Below, piece by piece: positions 8,075 through 17,339 of a stretch of 64,000 nt of DNA. Below the pieces are notes generated by a model, which was not told where the DNA came from, did no database searches, and saw nothing but the letters and a program-made list of their open reading frames with translations. The DNA lies in the NCBI GenBank assembly GCA_965261165.1, contig OZ253445.1:372001-436000 (forward strand), written 5' to 3'. The translations under genes and the position numbers were made by a program. The stretch is from SMWN01 sp965261165. GTDB lineage: Bacteria; Pseudomonadota; Gammaproteobacteria; Eutrophobiales; Eutrophobiaceae. Each line of letters begins with the position of its first letter. Within the stretch, counting starts at the first letter, position 1.

Positions 8075-9727
8075 AAGGGAAAATACCAGTAGTCCCAATC
8101 CCACGCCACCAAACAACCAGGTCAAATATGGAACACCAACAATCGTTGATGGTGAAAAATCATCTAGACCAAATATCACTGCAGCACAGATGATAAAGGC
8201 AGATCCAACCGTTGCTAATACTGCTCGCCGATTACCTTGCTTTATTTCAGCTCTTATTTTTTCTAGTTCAGTCGCTTTCAATTCCACTTGAACTTTTCCA
8301 TCACGAAAACGTTCAATGATATCAATGGTTTTATTTGGGAAATCTGGTAATCGATCGAGCCATCTCGGCAAATTATCTTTCAAGCCTTTTGCCAAGCCTT
8401 TAACACCAAGACGATTATGCATCCAGTGTTCGAACAGGGGTCTCGCAGTTTTCCAAATATCCAGTTCAGGATAGAGTTGCCTACCTAGCCCTTCAATATT
8501 AACTAGCGTTTTTTGTAGCAATAACAACTGCGGTAAGATCACCATATCGAACTGTCTGGCTGTCTGAAACAAACGTAACAATAGGGTTCCAAAAGATATT
8601 TCTTTTAATGGCCTGTCAAATAATGGTTCACATACAGTCCTGATAGCGAATTCAAATTCATCTACACGTGTCCCAGCAGGGACCCAACCAGATTCAACAT
8701 GTAGTTCAGCAACCTTCCGATAATCACGATCAAGGAAGGCCATGAAATTTTCGGCGAGATATCTTTGATCAAATTCACTGAGTGAACTCATAATGCCAAA
8801 ATCCACTACTATTATTTTTGTTGGCTTGTCAGGCTCTGGGCGCGAGACAAATATATTCCCAGGGTGCATATCAGCATGAAAAAAACTATCGCGTAGCACT
8901 TCAGTAAAAAATACTTCAACACCTGCTTCCGCTAACCATTTCAAGTCGACCCCAGCGGCTTTAAGTGATTCAATGTCGTTGACAGGAATTCCTGAAATAC
9001 GCTCCATGACCATGACATTCTTGTGTGTTAATTCCCAATTGACTTCAGGGACATATAACTTATCTGAGTCAGCAAAATTTCTACGTAACTGTGAGGCATT
9101 AGCAGCTTCACGCATCAGATCCAATTCAGCTAATAATGTTTTCTCAAACTCTGCAATGACATTGACTGGGCCAAAACGCCTACCATCTTCTGTATACCGT
9201 TCTGCTTTCTCAGCAAGGAAATACATTAAACCAAGATCTCGTCGGATAACTCCTTCAATGTCTGGTCGGACGACCTTAACTATCATCTTCCTACTATCTT
9301 TCATCGTCGCAGCATGTACCTGTGCTATAGAGGCAGAGGCTAAAGGCGTATCATCGAACTCCAGAAATATATCTTCAATTCTGTTTTCGAATGCATCCTC
9401 AACAATACGTCTTGCTTCTCTGCTGGGAAAAGGCGGTACATTGTCTTGAAGCTTGGAAATTTCCTGTGAAATATCTTCTGGCAGAAAATCACGACGTGTA
9501 GACAAAAGCTGCCCGAACTTGATGAATATCGGCCCTAATTCTTCCAGAGCACACCTTAGTCGCTCTCCTCTCGGACCCTGCTTTCTCCCAAACCAGTTCC
9601 AAGGAAATATATAAAACAATATTTTTGTTGAGCGAGACACATTTGAAGCAAAGGCAATTTCATCCAGCCCATGACGAACCAGCACCTTCTGGATTTTGAT
9701 CAATCGCGATATTTCGCCCAGTTTCAA
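8066..9727 (-). CDS. ubiB: ubiquinone biosynthesis regulatory kinase-like protein UbiB
   Basis: Atypical protein-kinase-like ATPase needed for ubiquinone synthesis; in E. coli it acts with UbiJ and UbiK on the lipid-soluble Ubi complex. The 553-residue protein shows the family's KxGQ signature (KFGQLLSTRRDFLP), the ASIAQVH alanine-rich loop, ELDLMREAANA, the catalytic-loop-like HADMHPGNI and the metal-binding DFG. Two C-terminal hydrophobic segments (about 505-525 and 530-550) are the expected membrane anchor. The start overlaps the ubiJ stop by 4 bp (ATGA). The order ubiE-ubiJ-ubiB matches enterobacteria; no ubiK or tatABC is visible nearby. Confidence 0.95.
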   Translation of the reverse strand: MKLGEISRLIKIQKVLVRHGLDEIAFASNVSRSTKILFYIFPWNWFGRKQGPRGERLRCALEELGPIFIKFGQLLSTRRDFLPEDISQEISKLQDNVPPFPSREARRIVEDAFENRIEDIFLEFDDTPLASASIAQVHAATMKDSRKMIVKVVRPDIEGVIRRDLGLMYFLAEKAERYTEDGRRFGPVNVIAEFEKTLLAELDLMREAANASQLRRNFADSDKLYVPEVNWELTHKNVMVMERISGIPVNDIESLKAAGVDLKWLAEAGVEVFFTEVLRDSFFHADMHPGNIFVSRPEPDKPTKIIVVDFGIMSSLSEFDQRYLAENFMAFLDRDYRKVAELHVESGWVPAGTRVDEFEFAIRTVCEPLFDRPLKEISFGTLLLRLFQTARQFDMVILPQLLLLQKTLVNIEGLGRQLYPELDIWKTARPLFEHWMHNRLGVKGLAKGLKDNLPRWLDRLPDFPNKTIDIIERFRDGKVQVELKATELEKIRAEIKQGNRRAVLATVGSAFIICAAVIFGLDDFSPSTIVGVPYLTWLFGGVGLGLLVFSLGE

Positions 9728-10344
9728 GCGTTCTCTTTTCCTAGTTTTTCCACACGTTTCTGTAAACGCTCTACATCATTACGAATTTCATCTACAGCAT
9801 GATTAAATTCATCCAACTCTGATTTATCCAGTAATGCCTCTTTCTCGTAACGAAGATATTCACTAATATCCAAACTAATCGTCTTGGCTGTTGCTTTAGC
9901 AAACAAACTCATCCCTTTTAGAAAATTACCCACTTTATGAGCAGCAATATTCCCGATAATTTGTGATAGATATTCTTCCCAATCAATATTTATTTTTTTC
10001 AAGATGGATTGAAATTTACGAGCCAGTCCAACATTGCCAATGATTTCAACATCACCAGCGCCTACTTTTTCGGCAGCAATCATTCCTAGCAACGCAGGAA
10101 GCGTTCCTTTTATCGAGACATCTGCCTTGTCTCCATATTCTGACGCCAACCTAACCCCCTTACCTGAAGGGAAAATAAACAATCTAATATCTGTACTCAG
10201 GACATCAATTTCAACAACTTTACCGGTTAATTCCTCCAGAGAAACAAATGTCTCTTCATCCAGAGATAAGACTTTGTTCACCATCTTCTCGACACCATCA
10301 AGTATTACAGTGTGGCGATCATCTGGATTCATATTTTCATTCAA
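9724..10344 (-). CDS. ubiJ: ubiquinone biosynthesis accessory factor UbiJ (SCP2 domain)
   Basis: A 206-residue protein with an N-terminal SCP2 lipid-binding domain (about residues 15-115, including KVVEIDVLSTDIRLFIFP and VEIIGNVGLARKFQ) and a C-terminal charged, probably coiled-coil helix ending VERLQKRVEKLGKE. In E. coli UbiJ binds polyprenyl lipids and organises the Ubi complex together with UbiK through the coiled coil. It overlaps ubiE upstream and ubiB downstream by 4 bp each, giving a tightly coupled ubiE-ubiJ-ubiB unit. Length and context fit well; the sequence is less conserved than its neighbours, as is usual for UbiJ. Confidence 0.88.
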   Translation of the reverse strand: MNENMNPDDRHTVILDGVEKMVNKVLSLDEETFVSLEELTGKVVEIDVLSTDIRLFIFPSGKGVRLASEYGDKADVSIKGTLPALLGMIAAEKVGAGDVEIIGNVGLARKFQSILKKINIDWEEYLSQIIGNIAAHKVGNFLKGMSLFAKATAKTISLDISEYLRYEKEALLDKSELDEFNHAVDEIRNDVERLQKRVEKLGKENA

Positions 10345-11087
10345 AGCTTGTAAGCTCTGTGTGTCGCAACAACACCACCTGTAAGGTTAAAACATTCAAC
10401 TCTAGAAAATCCTGCTGTTTCAATCATATCTTTTAATATTTCCTGGTCAGGATGGATGCGAATTGACTCAACCAGATATTGATAACTGGCTTCATCCCTT
10501 GCCACAAACTTTCCAATCTTTGGAATCACATTGAATGAGTAAGCATCATAAAGATTTTTCAGTGAAGATAACTTCACTTTTGAAAACTCTAGAATAATCA
10601 AGCAACCGCCAAAACGTAGCTTTTTAAACATGGAATTGATTGCCTTCTGCTTATCGGTCACATTACGCAATCCAAATGCAATACCGATACAGTCAAAACT
10701 GTTATCTGCAAATGGAAGTTCTTCTGCATCAGCCTGCACATAATCAATTCCGGAAACAATACCCGCATCAATCAGTTTATCCCGACCTTCAAGCAACATG
10801 GCGCTATTAATATCAATCATCATCACGCTTCCTTCTTTGCCTACGCGTTGATGAAATAACTTTGATAGATCACCTGTGCCGCCAGCCACATCTAACACTG
10901 ACTGACCTTTTTTGATACCTGATAAATTGATGGCATGTCTCTTCCAAAGTCTATGTGCTCCAAATGACATCAAGTCATTCATTAAATCATAGTTGCCTGC
11001 AACAGAACGAAACACCTCAGAAACAAGACTTGCTTTATCTTCCGAAGCAACTTTTTGATAACCAAAATCTGTTGTTTTACTATTCAT
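10341..11087 (-). CDS. ubiE: demethylmenaquinone/2-methoxy-6-polyprenyl-1,4-benzoquinol methyltransferase UbiE
   Basis: Class I S-adenosylmethionine-dependent C-methyltransferase of quinone synthesis, 248 residues. The N-terminal VFRSVAGNYDLMNDLMSFGAHRLWKR block, SAM motif I VLDVAGGTGDLSKLF, AEELPFADNSFD and IAFGLRNVTD are characteristic of UbiE, and ILEFSK follows. The product is cytosolic or peripheral to the membrane. The preceding gene (DUF971) ends 24 bp upstream. The ubiE stop overlaps the ubiJ start. Confidence 0.95.
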   Translation of the reverse strand: MNSKTTDFGYQKVASEDKASLVSEVFRSVAGNYDLMNDLMSFGAHRLWKRHAINLSGIKKGQSVLDVAGGTGDLSKLFHQRVGKEGSVMMIDINSAMLLEGRDKLIDAGIVSGIDYVQADAEELPFADNSFDCIGIAFGLRNVTDKQKAINSMFKKLRFGGCLIILEFSKVKLSSLKNLYDAYSFNVIPKIGKFVARDEASYQYLVESIRIHPDQEILKDMIETAGFSRVECFNLTGGVVATHRAYKL

Positions 11088-11111
11088 TTTATTTTTATTA
11101 GATATAAAGAC

Positions 11112-11483
11112 CTAGATAATTTCCTGTCGTTGATGACCAGCATCACTGAGAGCCTTAAGATAATCTTTCCATAGTGCATCCTTGTTTTTACCAAGCTCAT
11201 AAAGATAAGGCCAGGCATACAGGCCTGTTTCATGTCCGTCATCAAAAATTAGCTTTATGGCATAATGTCCAACAGGCTCAATTTCTTTAATAGAGACATT
11301 TTCCTTGCCTGTTTGTAATACAGATTGTTCTGGGCTATGACCTTTTACTTCTGCTGAGGGCGAATAAACCCTGAGAAATTCACAGGATAATTCAAAGTTT
11401 TGACCATCACTAAATTTTATCTCCAGAATTCTGGATTTTTGATGAAGATTGATTGACTCAGGTTGTGATGGTTCTTTTCCCAT
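11112..11483 (-). CDS. DUF971 / gamma-butyrobetaine hydroxylase-like N-terminal domain protein
   Basis: A 123-residue protein made of a single DUF971 (GBBH-like N-terminal) domain. Visible hallmarks are LEIKFSDGQNFELSCEFLRVYSPS near the N terminus, then VGHYAIKLIFDDGHETGLYAWPYLYELG. Similar stand-alone domains occur between hslVU and ubiE in many proteobacteria, and this placement is the main context. In eukaryotic gamma-butyrobetaine hydroxylase the domain binds zinc and helps dimerisation; the bacterial role is unknown. The ATG at 11483 overlaps the hslU stop (TGATG); an in-frame GTG three bases upstream is an alternative start. Confidence 0.85.
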   Translation of the reverse strand: MGKEPSQPESINLHQKSRILEIKFSDGQNFELSCEFLRVYSPSAEVKGHSPEQSVLQTGKENVSIKEIEPVGHYAIKLIFDDGHETGLYAWPYLYELGKNKDALWKDYLKALSDAGHQRQEII

Positions 11484-12823
11484 CACAAAATATACCTTGA
11501 TATATCTTCATCCTGTACTAATTCTTCGAGGTGATCATTAACATAAACTGCATCAACCACAATCGAGTCTCCGTTTAGATCAGATGCCTGATAGGACAGT
11601 GCTTCAAGTAACCTTTCCATAACAGTATGCAAACGGCGTGCTCCAATGTTTTCAGTTGATTCATTTACTTGCCATGCAATCTCTGCCGCTCTTTTAATTC
11701 CATCTTCAGAAAATGAAAGATCAACACCTTCAGTTTTCATTAAAGCGGCGTATTGCTCAGTTAATGAAGCATCTGGCTCAATCAATATGCGTATAAAATC
11801 ATCGACACTGAGTGCACTTAATTCCACCCTGATAGGTAAACGACCTTGTAACTCAGGGATTAAATCTGACGGCTTGGCCAAATGAAAAGCACCTGAGGCA
11901 ATAAAAAGAATATGATCAGTTTTTACCATGCCGTATTTGGTCGATACTGTACTGCCCTCAACCAACGGTAATAAATCACGCTGAACACCTTCACGAGAAA
12001 CATCTGGGCCATTTGATTCTGAACGACGAGTGACCTTGTCAATTTCATCTAGGAAAACGATACCATTCTGTTCAACACTTTCAATTGAGATAGCCTTAAT
12101 GTCATCTTCATTAATCAGCTTGGCAGCTTCTTCTTCAGCCAAATGTTTTAATGCATCCTCTACTTGTAATTTCCGCGTATTCTTCTTACCTCCGGATATA
12201 TTCTGAAACATACCCTGTAATTGGCTGGTCATTTCTTCCATCCCTGGAGGTGCCATGATCTCAACACCAATAGAAGGTGCATTGAGCTCTACTTCGATAA
12301 GCTTGTCATCAAGCCTTCCTTCGCGCAGCATATCACGGAATTTTTCTCTGGTGGTATTATCAGTCGGCGCATCTTCCTCATCATCAGGTTCATTAGCAAA
12401 TCGACGTGGTGCTGGCAAAAGAATATCCAACACTCTGTTTTCTGCCGCAATCTCTGCCTGCTCCTTAACTTTTTCTACCTCACTCTCCCTAGTCATCTTC
12501 ACTGCGATATCAGCTAAATCACGAACAATAGACTCGACATCTCTACCTACATAACCTACTTCTGTAAATTTAGTTGCTTCAATTTTTATGAATGGAGCAT
12601 CAGCCAGTTTTGCGAGTCTTCTCGCTATCTCTGTCTTCCCCACGCCTGTAGGTCCAATCATTAAAATATTTTTCGGGGTAATCTCATTACGCAGTTCTTC
12701 ATCTACCCGCATCCGACGCCAACGATTGCGCAATGCGATAGCAACTGCACGTTTGGCATCATCCTGTCCGACTATGTATTTATTTAACTCGTTTACAATC
12801 GCTTTCGGGGTTAATTCGCTCAT
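11483..12823 (-). CDS. hslU: HslU ATPase subunit of the HslVU protease
   Basis: AAA+ unfoldase that feeds substrates into the HslV peptidase. The 446-residue protein has Walker A GPTGVGKT (about residues 57-64), the pore loop GYVGRDVES, an inserted I domain at about 110-240 (acidic EPDDEEDAPTDN stretch, then GMEEMTSQLQGMFQNISG), Walker B VFLDEIDK and sensor motif ASGAFH. Near the end is ENIGARRLHTVMERLLE. The C-terminal tail EDISRYIL matches the motif that docks into HslV. It follows hslV by 50 bp and overlaps the DUF971 gene. Confidence 0.97.
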   Translation of the reverse strand: MSELTPKAIVNELNKYIVGQDDAKRAVAIALRNRWRRMRVDEELRNEITPKNILMIGPTGVGKTEIARRLAKLADAPFIKIEATKFTEVGYVGRDVESIVRDLADIAVKMTRESEVEKVKEQAEIAAENRVLDILLPAPRRFANEPDDEEDAPTDNTTREKFRDMLREGRLDDKLIEVELNAPSIGVEIMAPPGMEEMTSQLQGMFQNISGGKKNTRKLQVEDALKHLAEEEAAKLINEDDIKAISIESVEQNGIVFLDEIDKVTRRSESNGPDVSREGVQRDLLPLVEGSTVSTKYGMVKTDHILFIASGAFHLAKPSDLIPELQGRLPIRVELSALSVDDFIRILIEPDASLTEQYAALMKTEGVDLSFSEDGIKRAAEIAWQVNESTENIGARRLHTVMERLLEALSYQASDLNGDSIVVDAVYVNDHLEELVQDEDISRYIL

Positions 12824-12873
12824 AACTACTTCTATAAATTCCTTGGCTTATAATTTAGGCGTCTTGTTTTTAT

Positions 12874-13425
12874 CTATTCAGTTTCGTTAGCTGAAAGTTC
12901 TTCTATGGTTTGTGTGTGATTTGTATAAATGCAAATATCGGCAGCAATGTTCAAACCTTTAACAACAATATCTCGTGCAGTCATTTCAGTATTATTTTTT
13001 AAGGCAATTGCTGCCGCCTTCGCATAAGCGCCACCAGAGCCTATCGCCATAATATTGTCTTCTGGTTCAATCACGTCACCATTTCCAGAAATGATCAAAG
13101 AAATATTTTTATCAACCACACAGAGCATGGCTTCCAGATTGCGTAACATTTTATCTGTGCGCCAATCCTTAGCGAGCTCAACAGCTGACCGCAGCAAATG
13201 CCCTTGGTGTTTTTCAAGTTTGGCTTCAAATCGCTCAAATAAAGTGAATGCATCGGCTGTGCCACCTGCAAACCCGGCAATAATCTTATCGTGATACAGT
13301 CTCCTGACTTTTCTGGCATTCTCTTTCATGACAGTGTCCCCCAATGACACCTGTCCATCACCGCCGATAACTACACTATCATTCCGACGAACTGAGAGGA
13401 TAGTTGTACCTCTAAATTGCTTCAA
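12874..13425 (-). CDS. hslV: ATP-dependent protease peptidase subunit HslV
   Basis: Threonine peptidase of the bacterial proteasome-like HslVU complex, 183 residues. The N-terminal sequence is MKQFRGTTILSVRR, so the mature enzyme should start at the first Thr of TTILSVRR, which serves as nucleophile. GGDGQVSLGDTVMKENARKVRRL and KIIAGFAGGTADAFTL are diagnostic, and IGSGGAYAKAAAIAL lies near the end. The start codon is TTG at 13425, preceded by GGGAG seven to eight bases upstream. A heat-shock-like promoter lies about 85 bp upstream. It is the first gene of the hslV-hslU-DUF971-ubiEJB run. Confidence 0.95.
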   Translation of the reverse strand: MKQFRGTTILSVRRNDSVVIGGDGQVSLGDTVMKENARKVRRLYHDKIIAGFAGGTADAFTLFERFEAKLEKHQGHLLRSAVELAKDWRTDKMLRNLEAMLCVVDKNISLIISGNGDVIEPEDNIMAIGSGGAYAKAAAIALKNNTEMTARDIVVKGLNIAADICIYTNHTQTIEELSANETE

Positions 13426-13509
13426 ATAATTTCTCCCGATTTGGTCCAGATTCTTCTGCCAAAAATTATTAAGATCGACGCATTCTAGTTAGACTGTCTA
13501 GTTTACTAA

Positions 13510-13537
13510 AAATAAGGTTAATGCGGTAAATATCAAG
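13510..13537 (-). promoter_or_regulatory. candidate sigma-32-like promoter for hslVU
   Basis: Read on the minus strand, CTTGATA is followed after 13 bases by CCTTATTT. This resembles the heat-shock consensus CTTGAAA N13-17 CCCCATNT (6/7 and 6/8 matches). It lies between the xerC stop and hslV, and hslVU belongs to the sigma-32 regulon in E. coli. The assignment is by eye. Confidence 0.5.
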
Positions 13538-13538
13538 C

Positions 13539-14435
13539 TTATGATTTTTCCTTATGCGCTCGCGGATGCGCATCATCATATACATTTGCTAGGTGTTGGA
13601 AATCCAGGTGTGTGTATACTTGCGTAGTACTGATATCCGCGTGACCAAGCAATTCCTGAACAGCACGTAAATCTCCGCTTGATTCGAGTAAATGACTGGC
13701 GAATGAATGCCTCAACATATGCGGATTAACATGATTCGTGAGCCCCTGTTTAATCGCCCACTGCTTCAAACGTTGTTGTATCGATCGACGGCTAATCCGA
13801 GTGCCTCGTTGGCTGACAAATACCGCAAACTCTTCATCATTCGCCATCTTGTCACGACACTTCAACCATTGTTTAATCGCTTTCCTTGCTTGTTTACCAA
13901 TAGGAACAGCACGCGTTTTATTACCTTTACCAACAACTGTCACCACAGCATCATCCAGATCCAGACTATTGATGTTTAACATCACTAATTCGGACAGGCG
14001 CAGGCCTGAAGAATACAGCAATTCCAGAATAGCCTTATCACGTACCGCCAATAGATCTTTATCATCGATCTCAACTAGCTGGGCTGCCTGATCTACGTCC
14101 AGCAATTTAGGCAATTTTTTCGGAGATTTTGGTGCTTGCACACCTTCTGCAGGATTATGTTGTGCTACACCTTCACTAATCAGATAACGATAGAATGCAC
14201 GCGTCGCTGACAAATTCCGTTGCAATGATCGACCTCCGATACCTTGTCTATGTCGCCAAGCGATAAAGCTACGGACTTGACGTCCATCAAGTTCATGCCA
14301 TTGGTTTACATCATGTGCGTTAACAAATTCGAGTAATATGGCTAGATCTCGTTGGTAAGATTTTCTGGTATGTTTAGACAGATGTTGTAAGGTGGCCAGA
14401 AACTGGTCGATCCTTAAGGCTTCTTGCTTATTCAT
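13539..14435 (-). CDS. xerC: tyrosine recombinase XerC
   Basis: Site-specific recombinase that, with XerD, resolves chromosome dimers at dif during division. The 298-residue protein has an N-terminal SAM-like core-binding domain (residues 1-95) and a C-terminal catalytic domain. All six expected residues are present: Arg146 in SSGLRLSEL, Lys170 in VVGKGNKTR, His239 and Arg242 in HMLRHSFASHLL, His265 in LLGHADIS and nucleophile Tyr274 in TQVYTH. It sits after DUF484 and dapF, an order shared with enterobacteria (dapF-DUF484-xerC). XerD is similar in sequence, but the neighbours support XerC. Confidence 0.93.
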   Translation of the reverse strand: MNKQEALRIDQFLATLQHLSKHTRKSYQRDLAILLEFVNAHDVNQWHELDGRQVRSFIAWRHRQGIGGRSLQRNLSATRAFYRYLISEGVAQHNPAEGVQAPKSPKKLPKLLDVDQAAQLVEIDDKDLLAVRDKAILELLYSSGLRLSELVMLNINSLDLDDAVVTVVGKGNKTRAVPIGKQARKAIKQWLKCRDKMANDEEFAVFVSQRGTRISRRSIQQRLKQWAIKQGLTNHVNPHMLRHSFASHLLESSGDLRAVQELLGHADISTTQVYTHLDFQHLANVYDDAHPRAHKEKS

Positions 14436-14506
14436 AAGAGGTTAAGCTAACGTAAATTTCTATTGAAAACCTTGTAAAAAAACCGATACATAGTTTCTTG
14501 CTTGTT

Positions 14507-15268
14507 TCAAGCCTCGGCTATCCATGGCTTTAAAATAAAACTCAAGACCTCAGCCATATTTGCTAATAATTCCACACCCATGCCTGGCTGAAAGCGATCT
14601 GGATTAGAGCTACCGATAGCCATTATCCCACTCCAATTCGAGCCTAGTAACGGCACCATGACAGATGAGATGATTTCATCAGTCTCATTACCAAACAAGA
14701 ATTTTTGTTGTTGGCGTTTCATACGTCCGCACAGAGGTTGCCTAGTTTCGATCATTGTTTTAAATAATGAGACTTCCTTGACGTCTCTGCCAGCAAATTC
14801 TTCACCCGCGAAAGAATCAGCAAAGGTTGGATTACCAAAGATACGAACTGCGACACGATCAGCATGAAAATTCTTGCCCAGATTGTCGTACAGAGTTGCA
14901 AAAATGTCCTTGGGATCTACTGCATCCATCAATGTTAAGCCTAATTGATGCATCTTTCTGGCCAGTTCTTCGTTCTGGTGCGCAATCTCAATCAGCTCAT
15001 GTAATTGTTTAGTGGTTTGCTTATTTTGCTCTCTTAATGCCGCAACCTGTCTTTCAACCAGCGAAACCACGCCCCCATTATTATGGGGTATCGATAATTC
15101 ACTGAGCAGTGCGGGATGCTCATTAAAGAACTCCGTATTCTTGCGCAAAAAATCCTCAATGTCTTTTGCTGAAATTAAAGGCGTGATCTGTGCCGAAGCT
15201 GTTTCCTCAGCCCCCTCTTTCTCTTGTCCTGAGTCTTGCCCTTGATCTGTGTCTTTATCCACCGTCAT
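14507..15268 (-). CDS. DUF484 family protein
   Basis: A 253-residue protein of the DUF484 (YigA-like) family, which has a GAF-like fold and no established function. Residues ~35-60 hold the conserved IEDFLRKNTEFFNEHPALL segment. A helix rich in Q, E and R links to the GAF-like part with LYDNLGKNFHADRVAVRIF, SSVMVPLLGSNWSGIMAIGS and FQPGMGVELLANMAEVLS. The start ATG at 15268 overlaps the dapF stop by 4 bp; an upstream in-frame start at 15316 would overlap dapF by 52 bp and is less likely. The dapF-DUF484-xerC cluster is conserved across gammaproteobacteria. The N terminus is acidic and low-complexity. Confidence 0.88.
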   Translation of the reverse strand: MTVDKDTDQGQDSGQEKEGAEETASAQITPLISAKDIEDFLRKNTEFFNEHPALLSELSIPHNNGGVVSLVERQVAALREQNKQTTKQLHELIEIAHQNEELARKMHQLGLTLMDAVDPKDIFATLYDNLGKNFHADRVAVRIFGNPTFADSFAGEEFAGRDVKEVSLFKTMIETRQPLCGRMKRQQQKFLFGNETDEIISSVMVPLLGSNWSGIMAIGSSNPDRFQPGMGVELLANMAEVLSFILKPWIAEA

Positions 15269-16110
15269 AATGATATTTGCCCCCTGTAAACAAAAGTAGC
15301 CGGTCCTGTCATCCATACGGATTCACCCCGCCCTGCCCAGCTGATCAAAAGATGTCCTCCTAGTAACGCCACATCAACTTCCTGTTCCAGACTGAAATTG
15401 ATATATCCTGCCACGACTGCAGCACAAGCACCACTACCACAGGCCAATGTTTCGCCCGCACCCCGTTCATAAACACGTAATTTGATATGACCACGATCAA
15501 TAATTTGCATAAACCCCACATTCACGCTTTCAGGGAAAAGTGCTTGCTCTTGTACTTCAGGCCCCATAGTTAGCACCGGTGCCGATGAGACATCATCCGT
15601 TATAATTACGGCGTGTGGATTACCCATAGAAACCGCACTAAATGTAATCTCTGTGCCTGACAAATTTAATTGATACTGGTCGGCATCTTCTTGCGCATCC
15701 AAAGGTATCTCAATAGCGGCCAATTTAGGCACGCCCATATTGACCCTAATCAGACCTCCTTTTTCCAGATACATGGCGATGATACCTCCGTTGGTTTCAG
15801 CCATAATCACCTTTCCATTAACCAGACCACCGATTAGGTCATTCTCGCGCAAATAGGCAACAGCACATCTTGCCCCATTTCCACATTGAGAGACTTCACT
15901 ACCATCTGCATTATATATCGAATAGCGCACGTCTATGCCTTCTTTCTCAGAAGGTGCAAGTAATAACAACTGATCACAACCAATGCCAAAGTGACGATCA
16001 GCGATGAATCTTACTTGATCTGAGGTCAACTGAATCTCTTGCGCAAAGCTATCGATGATAACGAAATCATTGCCAAGGCCATGCATTTTTGTGAACTGGA
16101 TTTCCATCAT
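15265..16110 (-). CDS. dapF: diaminopimelate epimerase
   Basis: Converts LL- to meso-diaminopimelate for lysine and peptidoglycan synthesis by a two-cysteine, cofactor-free mechanism. The N terminus FTKMHGLGNDFVIID is diagnostic. Catalytic Cys one lies in SQCGNGARCAVAY (about residue 77) and Cys two in ETLACGSGACAAVVAGY (about residue 222). Length 281 is normal for DapF. Two adjacent ATGs (16110 and 16107) are possible starts. DUF484 follows with a 4 bp overlap. Confidence 0.96.
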   Translation of the reverse strand: MMEIQFTKMHGLGNDFVIIDSFAQEIQLTSDQVRFIADRHFGIGCDQLLLLAPSEKEGIDVRYSIYNADGSEVSQCGNGARCAVAYLRENDLIGGLVNGKVIMAETNGGIIAMYLEKGGLIRVNMGVPKLAAIEIPLDAQEDADQYQLNLSGTEITFSAVSMGNPHAVIITDDVSSAPVLTMGPEVQEQALFPESVNVGFMQIIDRGHIKLRVYERGAGETLACGSGACAAVVAGYINFSLEQEVDVALLGGHLLISWAGRGESVWMTGPATFVYRGQISL

Positions 16111-16179
16111 GCGTAGGTTACAGGGACTATCCTTAGATGTAACCTTGATCCTTACAAATGCGGTCAGAAAAAATCAGGA

Positions 16180-17271
16180 TTATTCGGCTGAAACCCCATC
16201 TGGAATATGCACCGTCAAGGTTGGGAAGGCAGATTCGGCGCCATGCGACTCAATAATTCTGATAATTTTTAATAATACATCCTGCTTTACTTCGTGAAAG
16301 CGTGTCCAGTTCGTTGTTTTGGTGAAAGTATAGATAAAAAGGTCCAGTGACGAAGGTGCGAACTCATTGAAATTCACGATTAAGGTTTGCTTCGCATCAA
16401 TATCCTCATGCCCCTGTAGCATTTTCTTAACATCATCAATGATAATCTCTATTTTACTGACATCATCATAGCGGATACCTATGGTCTCTTTGATACGACG
16501 ATTTGTCATACGCGAAGGATTCTCAACCGCGATATTAGTAAAAACTGAATTCGGAACATATAAAGGACGTTTGGCGAATGTGCGAATCCGAGTTAGTCGC
16601 CAACCGATATTCTCAACCGTACCTTCAATTTCTCTATCCGGAGATCTTACCCAGTCACCGACATTGAAGGGACGATCCAGATAGATCATCAATCCGCCAA
16701 AGAAATTCGCCAGTAAATCTTTTGCTGCAAAACCAATGGCGATACCGCCAATACCACCAAAGGCGAGCACCCCTGAAATACTATAACCCAGTGTCTGCAA
16801 CGTCACCAATAAACCGATGATGATGACAGAGATTCTTAATAATTTTGCAATTGCATCTGCAGCTGTCCGATCAATCTCTTCGCCCTTGGCTTCTTTCTCC
16901 AGGACGATATTTTCTTCAGCGCGCTCAATAAACCTGACCAGAAACCATACTAGAGTAAAAATAATACCGACATTTCGAATTGGATCGATAGCTCCAAAAA
17001 CCACCGCATCAGTTTCATTACTAACGATCTCAGCTACAAAACTAAGCCCGATAACCCAAATAAGAATAGTTATCGGGCGTCTGGCTGCATCAACCAGAGC
17101 ATCATCCCAATAGACTCGTTTATTTTGTAACTTTGCAAACAGTTCCCCAAGAATACGTTGTTTTAGAAAACTGAAAAACAGTGTAAGAAAAAAAACAGCA
17201 AACACATGGATCACCCAGAAGTTGCTACTGAAATATTGCTGAAATTCAATTAATGTTGTTTCTATATTCAT
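16180..17271 (-). CDS. MscS-family small-conductance mechanosensitive channel
   Basis: A 363-residue inner-membrane protein with an N-terminal hydrophobic hairpin (about residues 15-35), two to three more segments and the pore-lining helix with alternating Gly/Ala: VLAFGGIGGIAIGFAAKDLLANFFGG. The MscS beta domain follows with DRPFNVGDWV, EGTVENIGWRLTRIRTFAKRPLYVPNS and a C-terminal alpha/beta domain ending VHIPDGV. The family releases solutes during osmotic downshock. Its N terminus is longer than that of E. coli MscS, closer to YnaI/YbiO-type members. The true start is probably the ATG at 17271; a TTG precedes it. A good sigma-70-like promoter lies 40-70 bp upstream. Confidence 0.9.
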   Translation of the reverse strand: MNIETTLIEFQQYFSSNFWVIHVFAVFFLTLFFSFLKQRILGELFAKLQNKRVYWDDALVDAARRPITILIWVIGLSFVAEIVSNETDAVVFGAIDPIRNVGIIFTLVWFLVRFIERAEENIVLEKEAKGEEIDRTAADAIAKLLRISVIIIGLLVTLQTLGYSISGVLAFGGIGGIAIGFAAKDLLANFFGGLMIYLDRPFNVGDWVRSPDREIEGTVENIGWRLTRIRTFAKRPLYVPNSVFTNIAVENPSRMTNRRIKETIGIRYDDVSKIEIIIDDVKKMLQGHEDIDAKQTLIVNFNEFAPSSLDLFIYTFTKTTNWTRFHEVKQDVLLKIIRIIESHGAESAFPTLTVHIPDGVSAE

Positions 17272-17310
17272 CAATACAAACCTTATTTATATTCAATAAA
17301 TTGCGGTTAT

Positions 17311-17339
17311 TTTATAACCTCTTTGATTTAAAATTTCAA
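17311..17339 (-). promoter_or_regulatory. sigma-70-like promoter of the mscS-family gene
   Basis: On the minus strand, TTGAAA (17334-17339), a 17-base spacer and TATAAA (17311-17316) form a near-consensus promoter about 40 bp upstream of the channel gene. It indicates transcription separate from nagZ. Confidence 0.6.

Noticed and set aside
8973..9449. 158-codon plus-strand frame
   Set aside because: Lies entirely antisense within ubiB, which is well supported.
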